Below the pieces are notes generated by a model. The model saw only the letters and a program-made list of their open reading frames with translations, was not told where the DNA came from and made no database searches. Positions 51,301-59,446 of a stretch of 64,000 nt of DNA are shown one piece after another. Both the position numbers and the translations under genes were made by a program. The DNA is from JADJPG01 sp964491875. GTDB taxonomy: Bacteria > Verrucomicrobiota > Verrucomicrobiia > Limisphaerales > JADJPG01. The stretch covers positions 86,524 through 150,523 of the forward strand of contig CAZBIC010000015.1 of assembly GCA_964491875.1 (NCBI GenBank). The letters are read 5' to 3'. Position 1 is the stretch's first letter, and every line of letters begins with the position of its first letter.

Positions 51301-54300
51301 CTGGTTACGCGACCGAAGGCGTCGTAAAAGGACTTGGTGGTTTTACCTTCGGCATCAGTCACTGTCTTGACCCAAGGGTTTGTTCCATCGCTGTACCGAT
51401 TTGTAACGGAACCGACCGGAGAGCCCGAATCTCCCCAAGTTTCCACTACATTGGTGACCTTACCCGCTGAGCTAAAGTTGCCCAACATTGCAGGTATCTC
51501 TTCAAACGGGCGTCCGATGGGATCGAATTCTGTGTAGGTACCAATCCGGCTTCCACCAGAAGTCAAGCCAAACGCCGAACCCGTTGCAAAATAGGGCACC
51601 GTGCCAAACGCGGTCTCTCCTCGCCCGTCGAAAAACACGTCAGAAACCCGCCAGACACCGTTGGTTTCCGACTCGGTGCGGGTCTGAATGCCCCGCCCCA
51701 AGCCGTCGGTGTATACGTAATGTTCAAGGCCGTTTGCAGTATCATTTGGATCATAAGTGCGTTGCCGGATGTAATTGGTAGTAAGTCCGGTGCTTGGGGA
51801 GGTGCCCAGTAGTGAATAGTCCGTCTTGGTGCGCCAAAGGGACGGAGAGCTCGTCGAATTGGTCGATACCAGCGTTTGAGTTGGACGGAAGAATACATCG
51901 AAATCTGAAGATGCAGTCATCCCGTTGGGATCCTTTTTCCAAGTGGCCGCACCGGACCTGACATCCGTGAGCATCTCGTTGGTAAAGGTAGCGGTAATGG
52001 TTTTAACCGGAAAGGTTTTGGTGGAATCGTAGGTAGTTGTGGTCGTGATGCCGGCGGCGTCTGTGGCCTGAGACGGGTTACCCACCGCATCATAGCTGAC
52101 AATCGAGTTCGTCACGTAACCGCCCGTTGCATCCAACCAACCCTTTGTCTCCGTCAGGTTCCCGCGAGCATCATACTTGAAAACAGACTGGCGAAGCGCT
52201 GGCGTTCCCGAAGCGGACTTGGAAATCGTAATAGCCAGCGGCTTGTTATAGATGGTGCCGATGTTGGTATAGGTGGTGATGGTGTAGAGCGAATCAGATG
52301 AATCGCTGTCCGTTGGTACGTGGGTGGCAAAACTCGACAGCGTGACTTCTCCCATATCTTCACTCAGCTCGACGTTGCCGGTGTTGGTGTTATAGGTCAG
52401 CCTCTGCGCGGTGGCCCTGTAGTTTCCCAATCCCTCATAAACCATCTGAATTGTCTGTGAGACGTACGGGAAATACCACCCGTTAGCGTGCAGCTTGGAC
52501 TCTTCAACCTTGTTCAAAGTCAATCGATAGAGCGCGTTGTCTGTTCCATAAACCTCAACACGATAGGGTATTCCCTTTTTGGCAATGGAGCTCTGATCCT
52601 GATACTCCCCGTTGGCACTTTCATCACGTCCACCACTTTGATGGAAGTAGGTGATGGTCTTGGCGCCCAACGGATCGGTTACGGTCGCCTGGTTAAAGCC
52701 ACGAAACTCGCGTTTGGCAGCATCATAAAATCCACCTTTGTAACTGTAGGCGGTTGTGTAGCTGGAACCCAACCCGTCGTGGGAAGTAACGCTGGAAACG
52801 GTCCACACCGGGAAACTGAGCTTGCTCAGCGCATTTGTCTGCCACGGATCCATCCCCGGCGCCACATCCTTGTCCCGGTTGTCATACTGAGTGGATGATG
52901 TGTAAGCTACCGTCACCATGCCGCCCAGGCCATTATGGATCGCATTGATGAGGTCCGGCGCCGGCCCCTTATTCAATTGAACGATCCATTGAGTGTAAGG
53001 CGTGTCGTTCGTTCGCATGACACGATCAACCAGTCCGTCTCCGTTGATGTCGCAGAGGACCGTGGTGCTGTCGGCGTCATTGTCGTAACCGTACGGGCTT
53101 CCCCAGCCATCCCCGCTTTCTCCATACAGGGCCAGGTGGCCCCAGTTAAAGCGGTTGGAGATAAAGCCGGAGCCGGTATTAATCTGCACCAGGAAATTGG
53201 TATAATTCGGCCCGTAGCCATTCCGCATGATACGATCCGCCAGTCCGTCCCCATTGATATCTTGAATCACCATGCGGGTGTCGTTGTCATTGTCCGCACT
53301 CGTCAAACTGGCCCACGAGCTGTTGGTATTCCAATAGATGCTGTACAAACCACCCCAAGGTTCCCGAGGCTCGAAACCCGCACCGTTGTTGAGCTGCACC
53401 TGAAAGTTAATGTACGGGGAATCCTTCTTCCGCATGACACGATCTGGTAACCCATCGCCATTGATATCATACATCCCCACATAGGTATCTCCGGTAGAGT
53501 CGGTGGCGTAGATGCTTCTCCATTCCACCGCGGATGACTCAGCATCGACCCCCATCCAATCCATTTGGCCTGTGAACCCGTTGCCAGTATTGAGTTGAAC
53601 GCGGAAGCGATCATAGCCTGTCCCTTGACTGCTTTCTTTGCGCATGACCCGGTCCGGCAACCCATCGCCGTTGATATCGAAGAAATCGGTTTTGCCAGAA
53701 ACCCCATAGCGAATCGACATCCAGTTCTGATCCGTGGCATCATTCGTCACCCGACCCCAAGTATAGTTAGTAGAAGTGAATCCATTAGTAGCTGTCGGTC
53801 GCCCATTGTTGAATTGAACAAAGAAATTAGTGTATGGACTCGCGTACTTCCGCATGACACGGTCTGGATAACTGTCACCGTTGATGTCGACTAAATCCAC
53901 ATGCCGAGCAGTGTCTCCGTCAGTAGCCCGAACGGATGCCCACGGAGTATTTGTGTCTCCCTGAGAATTGATGGGGCCCATGGCGGAAAGCGGAGCAAAT
54001 CCACTCCCGGTGTTTCTTTGGACGACAAAGTAATTGGTGTATGGATAGTCATATTTTCTCATTACCCGGTCAGGAAGGCCATCCCCATCAATATCTAACA
54101 AATCCACATCATCATCGCCGTTGCTCTGAACTGTGCCGGTCATGCTGAACCAGCGATCATCACTTTGGCTTGCTCCCTGCCCTTGAACACCCGGCCATCC
54201 AATTGGGGCATCGAATTCGAACGGCTTGACCTGATAATTGAAACGCTGGGCCGGAAGGTAGCTTGTATTGTCAGTGCCAAATACAGTGGCGGATGCCAAC

Positions 54301-55283
54301 AATGAGCGAAAGGTGGATGGGGAATTCGTATAGGCAAGGGAATAGCGACGAACCAGCGACCCGTTGGCCTTAACGATCACATTGGTCAAGAGCTTGGTTG
54401 TCTCAACACGGAATCCTGGCTGTAACGAGATCGTTTTATCTTGGCGCGCTGTCAACTCGAAGTCTACGGTGTTGCGCGCGGTTATCGACCCGTCGTTAAT
54501 GTTTCCGTTGTAGGATATGTTGCTGAGATAAAGCAGGTTTGCATCCTTGGTGTAGGTGATGACGGTCTCATTTCCGTTAACATCAACGACGCGATCCAGC
54601 GCCCATCGGAATACCGCCATTCCCTGATTGGGAGCATACCAGCCAGTCTTCGGATTCTCCATTCGACTGGAACTCGTTTGTCCGAAGTAAAAGGAATTAC
54701 CGCCCTTGTCAGTGACAACCCAGTGCGGATTAGCAGTATTCGTGGTATACCGGAACTTAAGAAAAGTACTATCAATCTCGGCGCGATAATCTGCATACCC
54801 CGAGCCATCCGCAACTTTGACAAGGGTGGAATTCACACCGCCAAAATTCACGACGATGCCTTTTGCGTCATCATACTGATTTAACGCGCCAGTAGCACCC
54901 CATTTAACCGGCACCCCGTAACGGGTATCCCGTTGGATGAATCCAATGTCGAGATTCCAACCGACGCCGCACCAACCGTTGCCGGCGGCAGAATTATAAA
55001 CAACCGCAAGAGTCGGCTGAGCGCCTTGCCGACCTGGAGCAACGGCAATTGGAATGGAATAAGTAAACCGGCCGGTGATGAGGTCTGTCTGGAAGTTAAA
55101 AGGGTTCGAAATCGGCTGCCCGCCGATTGTCGAACCAGGACTCCCCGCCGATGAAGCAACAGCACCGCTCGACTGCGTTAAACCCGGCATCTCCGCCGCA
55201 ACGAAGCACAGTGCAGTTAAGGCTATCTTCATCAACCCAGACCGAGATGCTTTAATCATAATTATTTGTTCCTCTTGATTCAA
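48363..55283 (-). CDS. Giant SpvB/VCBS/RHS-repeat protein
   Basis: 2306 residues from the ATG at 55283, with AGAGGA as ribosome site 11 bases upstream and a signal-like N-terminus (MKIALTALCFVAAEMPGLTQ after an initial charged stretch). Order: SpvB/TcaC-like domain (YNSAAGNGWCGVGWNLDIGFI; about 45-300); at least six VCBS-like calcium repeats (LDIDGDGLPDRVMRKYDYPY and similar; about 385-765); RHS/YD repeats (about 990-1760, e.g. YDAFGRVTSIVN); a hydrophobic, transmembrane-bearing interruption (about 1795-1895); the RHS core (YTGQVFDEEVGLYFYGSRYFDPELGRFIQPDT; about 1951-2018); then a unique Ala/Gly-rich tip of about 288 residues containing GEDPGKAAL twice. Similar to TcB/TcC-type and polymorphic toxin carriers. 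No immunity gene is recognised. Confidence 0.88.
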   Translation of the reverse strand: MNQEEQIIMIKASRSGLMKIALTALCFVAAEMPGLTQSSGAVASSAGSPGSTIGGQPISNPFNFQTDLITGRFTYSIPIAVAPGRQGAQPTLAVVYNSAAGNGWCGVGWNLDIGFIQRDTRYGVPVKWGATGALNQYDDAKGIVVNFGGVNSTLVKVADGSGYADYRAEIDSTFLKFRYTTNTANPHWVVTDKGGNSFYFGQTSSSRMENPKTGWYAPNQGMAVFRWALDRVVDVNGNETVITYTKDANLLYLSNISYNGNINDGSITARNTVDFELTARQDKTISLQPGFRVETTKLLTNVIVKANGSLVRRYSLAYTNSPSTFRSLLASATVFGTDNTSYLPAQRFNYQVKPFEFDAPIGWPGVQGQGASQSDDRWFSMTGTVQSNGDDDVDLLDIDGDGLPDRVMRKYDYPYTNYFVVQRNTGSGFAPLSAMGPINSQGDTNTPWASVRATDGDTARHVDLVDINGDSYPDRVMRKYASPYTNFFVQFNNGRPTATNGFTSTNYTWGRVTNDATDQNWMSIRYGVSGKTDFFDINGDGLPDRVMRKESSQGTGYDRFRVQLNTGNGFTGQMDWMGVDAESSAVEWRSIYATDSTGDTYVGMYDINGDGLPDRVMRKKDSPYINFQVQLNNGAGFEPREPWGGLYSIYWNTNSSWASLTSADNDNDTRMVIQDINGDGLADRIMRNGYGPNYTNFLVQINTGSGFISNRFNWGHLALYGESGDGWGSPYGYDNDADSTTVLCDINGDGLVDRVMRTNDTPYTQWIVQLNKGPAPDLINAIHNGLGGMVTVAYTSSTQYDNRDKDVAPGMDPWQTNALSKLSFPVWTVSSVTSHDGLGSSYTTAYSYKGGFYDAAKREFRGFNQATVTDPLGAKTITYFHQSGGRDESANGEYQDQSSIAKKGIPYRVEVYGTDNALYRLTLNKVEESKLHANGWYFPYVSQTIQMVYEGLGNYRATAQRLTYNTNTGNVELSEDMGEVTLSSFATHVPTDSDSSDSLYTITTYTNIGTIYNKPLAITISKSASGTPALRQSVFKYDARGNLTETKGWLDATGGYVTNSIVSYDAVGNPSQATDAAGITTTTTYDSTKTFPVKTITATFTNEMLTDVRSGAATWKKDPNGMTASSDFDVFFRPTQTLVSTNSTSSPSLWRTKTDYSLLGTSPSTGLTTNYIRQRTYDPNDTANGLEHYVYTDGLGRGIQTRTESETNGVWRVSDVFFDGRGETAFGTVPYFATGSAFGLTSGGSRIGTYTEFDPIGRPFEEIPAMLGNFSSAGKVTNVVETWGDSGSPVGSVTNRYSDGTNPWVKTVTDAEGKTTKSFYDAFGRVTSIVNVFSGGNIVTTFKYDPVGNLTNVSDHSNNITRIVYDSLGRKTSITDPNMGTWTYAYDKAGRMTNQVDAKGQKIAFYFNDALGRMTKKDVYDASSVLSSTTLYAYDTNVAGFTGWKGAMTGYVDKEGWVRTGFDQRGRATNLTRFLNIASSAYTTATSYNDGDQPVEVVYPGNTTVRMGYRYTNGVLYTVKSLQGTGTGSETFYQLDALNEFGQPVRYKTHSGNVTHSYSFYDNSKRLLSKKVSKPGGGYHQDLTYAFDKASNVKQVSEGVSGYSGFASGGITNALYDDLHRLVSYSNARGTFTNSFDALGNIRRLSETSTNHYQYTSLKPHAVTLAHGKAYSYDNNGNMIQRGSQTLIYDPENRLIEVNSNNVVTYFGYADDGTRLYRDGASSGSYQIWIGALYEDKSGQELCHVFAGDIRVATFQPEASSSYANMWAPRTWWAQASEALDAATTWPFAEDRTPKTVLLGTLLMILVLCVSVRRRLEAGTVPISGRWGLGTLARIVAVLEWCGAHVSAAPCQRLATVERDPVDLWDLTLTARERRWYRLPVWSKALSVFMMVVLVLTTTPTEVRAQSVGASFFYYVQDHLGSSSIVLDRSANRIQHYEYSSFGNQRFNETSVSVTHRYTGQVFDEEVGLYFYGSRYFDPELGRFIQPDTIVPDPTDSQQLNAYSYANNNPFKYIDPDGHEIVSVVVALVIAAVKAAIVGAAIGAVMAAIQGGDIGQGALQGAISGALGSVGGIWGIALRVAVAAAKGEDPGKAALMAVASAVIQFGTEAAGHAAVGDKIKEWKEAVASAAVKGAGGSAEGAVHAKIQGEDPGKAALSSGLSAAGSAFGQFAIAKGRYWAASQMRNATGRLAHSATWWKLSFWVYKDDSFFRGVKSGYAKWEETGKGLYTFSPITRSADKVWSYSRSGGSGTMSYLGSIGREVMSKTWTTTRNYYLNKLADEALEPFQKHFQNFGKNTLESEMPRDR

Positions 55284-55322
55284 TTCTGCCGATCAGACAT
55301 TCAGCATTCCCGACGACATCAT

Positions 55323-55358
55323 GATACTTAGATACTCTCTTCAGATACCCAGAGATAC
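55323..55358. repeat. Four GATAC direct repeats upstream of the RHS gene
   Basis: On the plus strand GATAC occurs at 55323-55327, 55331-55335, 55344-55348 and 55354-55358 (spacing 8, 13 and 10 bases), mostly preceded by A. They lie 40-75 bases upstream of the RHS start codon, between it and the AraC-type regulator. Possible operator sites; unproven. Confidence 0.6.
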
Positions 55359-55487
55359 TTCGTCCAAGACACCACCCTTCGACTAGCGCAAGCCTACGAC
55401 TCACACGCAGAGTAGAAGGACCGCGCCCGACCTAACCGACCCGACACAGCAACCACAACCGAAGCCTAGGCGGCATCTGAATAACTC

Positions 55488-55874
55488 TTAGACAGAGCGT
55501 TGAGAACTAATTGCCGTTATCAACCACGGACATTTGTTATGCATCGCGGACATGTCAAAGTCCGTGACCTGAGCCAAATCTCTTGGAGTGACTCCAAAGC
55601 GTTTTTTAATGACAGCACAAAAGTGCGATGGCTGCCTAAATCCCAGCTTAAACGTTACCTCCTTTATCGAATCTCCAGCCACTAAGAATCGATGTGCATC
55701 CACAGCACGAAGCTCATCCATCCATTCCTGTGGAGCCATTCCTACCGCATCGTGAAAATATCTCCTCAAGTGTCGATCACTGACCTGAATCAACTTCGCC
55801 ATTTCGGCAGCCCGATAGTGGGCGAGGCGCGCTTGTTCTTCCCAATTCGTAATCCGATCCAATCGACTGCTCAT
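55488..55874 (-). CDS. Small AraC-type transcriptional regulator (HTH domain only)
   Basis: 128 residues from the ATG at 55874. Contains the two AraC helix-turn-helix halves: AAEMAKLIQVSDRHLRRYFHDAVGMAPQEWMDELR and IKEVTFKLGFRQPSHFCAVIKKRFGVTPRD, the second being the conserved signature. There is almost no effector domain (only about 15 residues before the first helix). It is the nearest gene upstream of the RHS gene on the same strand (204-bp gap), with repeated GATAC motifs in between. Control of the RHS gene is a reasonable inference. Confidence 0.88.
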   Translation of the reverse strand: MSSRLDRITNWEEQARLAHYRAAEMAKLIQVSDRHLRRYFHDAVGMAPQEWMDELRAVDAHRFLVAGDSIKEVTFKLGFRQPSHFCAVIKKRFGVTPRDLAQVTDFDMSAMHNKCPWLITAISSQRSV

Positions 55875-56608
55875 TCCGTTGTCCCCTTCTGATTTCCGTA
55901 TCCCTTTGGTGATCCAGACACAGAGCCGTGACGACTCTACAAATTCGTTTAGGATGTATCCTCACCATATCGCTCAGGCGTAGCAGGCACATGAACGATG
56001 CCATTTTTCTACGACTGAACAAAGGGTCCGTCAACCATCGAACACCCGAATCCGAACAATTACGGAACAGCCGCGCAAATGATTTGCAACTGAGCGTAAA
56101 CGTCGACCGTAGCATCAGAACAGTTGCAGCCTATTTCCTCAGCACTGACTCAAATGAAGACACTCCATCTCCACTGTTGGACAGTGCGATGGCTGGTTTC
56201 CGCGCAGTTAGGGCTCCGGTGTCTCACCATGTCCAACAACCAGACAAAAGTGGAGGAATCTGGACGGCCGCGATCGGTCCGATCAGCGATTCAGTGCTGC
56301 AACTCGCCGGAGCGCGACCACGATAACCTGAATGTGTCCCATTGATGGAATTTGCTCACACCGCAATGCCCGTCGGTATGCATGTGGTGTCCAGAAACGG
56401 GAATGAACAGGACACAATTGCGGCGTAGAGGAAGGGCGGAGTTGCGAACTTGATCTTCCGAATGGTCCCGCTCATTGAACGTCGTTCGGCAATCTCCATT
56501 CACCAGCGATCGGTTCGCGACTTCGATTGACCCGGCGCACGACGATCCGTAGCCTCACAACACATGGATTCGTTCCGCAGCCTACAAACCTGAAGCCCAC
56601 TGACTCCC
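55875..56608. other. Gene-free 0.73-kb stretch
   Basis: Between the AraC-type gene and the gp19-like gene, I found no frame with credible codon use, no repeat and no RNA structure. Short open frames here look random. Base composition is lower in GC than the flanking core regions. Confidence 0.55.
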
Positions 56609-57142
56609 ATGCCACAATTCACCGTCAATCCCCAGCGCCTGGACCCTTACAAGAACTTCAAGTTCCGGATTAAATGGGACGGACGCTACGTCGCTGGCGT
56701 CAGCAAGATCAGCGGGCTGAAACGCACCACGGAAGTCGTCACGCATCGCGAGGGCGGCGATCCCAGCACCAGCCACAAATCACCCGGGCTCACCCAGTAT
56801 GAACCCATCGTGCTGGAGCGCGGGCTCACGCATGATTTGGAATTCGAGAAGTGGGCAAACGCGGTGTGGAATCGCAACGCAGGAGCCGGAGCCGAGGTGG
56901 CACTCGCGAATTTCCGGAAGGACGTGATTCTGGAATTCTACAACGAAGCCGGCCAGCTCGCCCTCGCCTACAAGATCTACCGCTGCTGGGTGTCCGAATA
57001 TCAAGCGCTGCCGGACCTCGATGCGAACGCGAACGCCGTGGCCCTCGAACGCCTCAAGCTGGAAAACGAAGGCTGGGAACGCGACACGGAGGTTACGGAG
57101 CCGGCGGAGCCGCGAGCGATAAAGCGAAGGAAGATTAAGTAA
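56609..57142 (+). CDS. Phage tail tube/T4 gp19-like protein, orphan
   Basis: 177 residues. N-terminal KNFKFRIKWDGRYVAGVSKISGLKRTTEVV and HREGGDPSTSHKSPGLTQYEPIVLERGL are the pattern of the conserved T4-gp19/Hcp-like tail tube family used by phages, phage-tail bacteriocins and extracellular contractile injection systems. C-terminus is charged (RAIKRRKIK). No sheath, baseplate or lysis gene is nearby, so it is isolated. It may be a relic, a captured gene, or part of a dispersed system. Start chosen at the ATG at 56609. Confidence 0.8.
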   Translation: MPQFTVNPQRLDPYKNFKFRIKWDGRYVAGVSKISGLKRTTEVVTHREGGDPSTSHKSPGLTQYEPIVLERGLTHDLEFEKWANAVWNRNAGAGAEVALANFRKDVILEFYNEAGQLALAYKIYRCWVSEYQALPDLDANANAVALERLKLENEGWERDTEVTEPAEPRAIKRRKIK

Positions 57143-57468
57143 TCACCTCGATCTGTAGTTGAAACGTGAAAAGAGGCTTTCTCTGATTGCCCTGCCATAC
57201 CTAAAGGGACTCGCTTGGCACAACTAAATTCCCAGTCATAAATGGCTATCTATTTCGCTGGCTTTGCAATCTGAACAAACTACTTCCCGTTTCGATTTCG
57301 GCACGCCATTCGCTCCGAATTCTCGCGGCGGGATGAGATGCAGTAAGGCAGGTCTATTTCGTTCTTACAGTGGCAACCGTAGCGAAATTGAATGATTGAG
57401 GATTTGCATCCCAAGTGCCCGGCAGGATGCCATTTAAAGGGCGTCGTTCACCATCCTCGGTGATATAA
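57143..57468. other. Gene-free 0.33-kb stretch
   Basis: Between the gp19-like gene and the next exported FG-GAP/VCBS protein gene. No coding frame with normal usage, tRNA or repeat was found. Confidence 0.5.
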
Positions 57469-59250
57469 ATGATGCAAATGAAGCTATTAAAATGTTTTGT
57501 AGTAAGAGTTTTGCTGGCGCTCATTCCAATGGGCGTCTGCTGTTTTTCCGTGGCCGGGGCGGTGCTCCAAAATCAGTTCAGCGATACCGAAGCGGGATTG
57601 CCCGGAGTGATCTCCGGCCTCGGTGTTTGGGGAGATTTTGATTCCGACGGTGATTTGGATGCTTTTATCGCAGGGACGACAAATGGTTTTGTTTCGGGAT
57701 ACATCGCTCGAGTTTATCGAAATGACCACGGTGCTTTCCTCGACATCAACGCTGCATTTCGAACAGTAAGATATTTTTCAGGAGCGTGGGGGGACTATGA
57801 CAATGACGGAGACCTTGACCTCGCTCTGGCCGGATTCGACCCCTCGACAACAAACGAATTAACCACCATCTACCAGAATAATGGCGGTGATTTTGCAGAA
57901 GTTTCGGTTGGGTTGCCGGTCGGATCAGGAGGAGACGTTGCCTGGGGCGATTTTGACAATGATGGCACCCGCGATCTGGTATTAACCGCCAACCTCGCAA
58001 ATACCAACATGGGTGGGGTGCCTCGCGTGTACTGGAACAACGCCGGCAGATTCTACGAATATACATTCTTGCCGCGCGGGGTGGGACGCGGGGTGGTCGC
58101 GTGTGGGGACTACGACAATGATGGAAATCTTGACCTCCTCATGGCTGGTTTTATTACAGGAGATCAGGTTTGTCGGATACTGCGGAACACTGGGAATAGA
58201 AGCTTCGAATATATTAACGCGGGGCTTCAGGGGATATCGGGGGGCGCAATTGCATGGGGCGACTATGACCGTGATGGCAGACTCGACATTCTGCTCGCAG
58301 GAGACACGGCAATTTCCAATCGCAGTGCGACTGTCTGTCGCATTTATCGCAATGAGGGGAATGGTGTCTTCACAGACATAAAAGCGGGACTGCCCGATCT
58401 GAATTCATGTTCGGCTGCCTGGGGTGACTATAACAATGACGGATGGCTAGACATCTTAATGTCCGGCGGAGGCGCGGGAGAAGGTGGTCGATTGACTCGG
58501 GTCTATCGCAATGACCACGGTTCGTTCACTAACTATGCAGACGTCCAAGGCGCATGGTTTGGTTCAGTTGATTGGGGTGATTACGACAACGACGGGCATT
58601 TGGACTTTCTGCTAACTGGCTACGCATATACCCCCGTGTATTCAGCCATCACCCGCATCTATCGCAATATGGGTGCATTACCAAATCGTCCGCCTTCTCA
58701 ACCACGCAACTTGAACGCATGGTTGGTCGGGACCAACGTGTTGCTAGCATGGGATGCAGCCTCGGACGATCATACGCTACCTTCCAATTTGTCCTATGAC
58801 TGTTCGATTCGAAACTTTTCCCGTCCCGCGAATTCCTTGACTCCACAGGCCAAATCAGATGGACGTCGCCTCGTTTCGGCCCCCGGCAATTATTACAACA
58901 GTAGCTTCGGATGGTTAACCAGTTTGACAAATGGTCAGTTGATTTCATGGACCGTCCAAGCATTGGATTCCTCCTACCTCGGCGGTGAGTTTGCAGCCGA
59001 GCATTCGTTCATTTATCCACCTCCACTTTGGCAGGGTCCAGCTGCAACGATCAGCAAATCTGGAAGTGGACGTGTTGAAATAATCGTTTCCAACTCACCA
59101 CCGATGGATTGGCAGCTATTTGGTTCAACGAATTTTCAGTCATGGTTTTCGATTGGCACTACGGGCAGACATGAAGGCGGCTTAATCCGATTCGAAGATT
59201 CCCACTCTTCGAATTTGCAGAAACGCTTCTACCAATTAAAGCGGCAATAG
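57469..59250 (+). CDS. Exported FG-GAP/VCBS calcium-repeat protein with C-terminal domain
   Basis: 593 residues, signal peptide MMQMKLLKCFVVRVLLALIP. At least seven repeats carry the calcium-binding DxDxDGxxD motif, e.g. WGDFDSDGDLDAFIAG, WGDYDNDGDLDLALAG and CGDYDNDGNLDLLMAG (about residues 50-400). Then an Fn3-like region (PPSQPRNLNAWLVGTNVLLAWDAASDD) and the C-terminal module (WQLFGSTNFQSW, ending RFYQLKRQ) shared with other exported proteins of this window. Possible surface ligand-binding role. Lower GC than the following region. Confidence 0.83.
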   Translation: MMQMKLLKCFVVRVLLALIPMGVCCFSVAGAVLQNQFSDTEAGLPGVISGLGVWGDFDSDGDLDAFIAGTTNGFVSGYIARVYRNDHGAFLDINAAFRTVRYFSGAWGDYDNDGDLDLALAGFDPSTTNELTTIYQNNGGDFAEVSVGLPVGSGGDVAWGDFDNDGTRDLVLTANLANTNMGGVPRVYWNNAGRFYEYTFLPRGVGRGVVACGDYDNDGNLDLLMAGFITGDQVCRILRNTGNRSFEYINAGLQGISGGAIAWGDYDRDGRLDILLAGDTAISNRSATVCRIYRNEGNGVFTDIKAGLPDLNSCSAAWGDYNNDGWLDILMSGGGAGEGGRLTRVYRNDHGSFTNYADVQGAWFGSVDWGDYDNDGHLDFLLTGYAYTPVYSAITRIYRNMGALPNRPPSQPRNLNAWLVGTNVLLAWDAASDDHTLPSNLSYDCSIRNFSRPANSLTPQAKSDGRRLVSAPGNYYNSSFGWLTSLTNGQLISWTVQALDSSYLGGEFAAEHSFIYPPPLWQGPAATISKSGSGRVEIIVSNSPPMDWQLFGSTNFQSWFSIGTTGRHEGGLIRFEDSHSSNLQKRFYQLKRQ

Positions 59251-59446
59251 ACGCATCTGAAGAATGTCGTTCTACGTCCAACTGCCACGCGGAAGCCATT
59301 CAGTGGCGCAAAGTGCGGGATGTTTTACATAACATTTCCTTCCCATACTTAGTATGGCGCGCATCGTTTTCGGCACGCAATTGGCTACGCATTCTCCCGG
59401 TAAGAAGAGACGTAGCCAAACATCGAACAGAAAGAGAAAGAGAGTT

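Noticed and set aside
56609..57142. A prophage around the gp19-like gene
   Set aside because: No terminase, portal, capsid, integrase, lysis or other tail gene lies within the window on either side.
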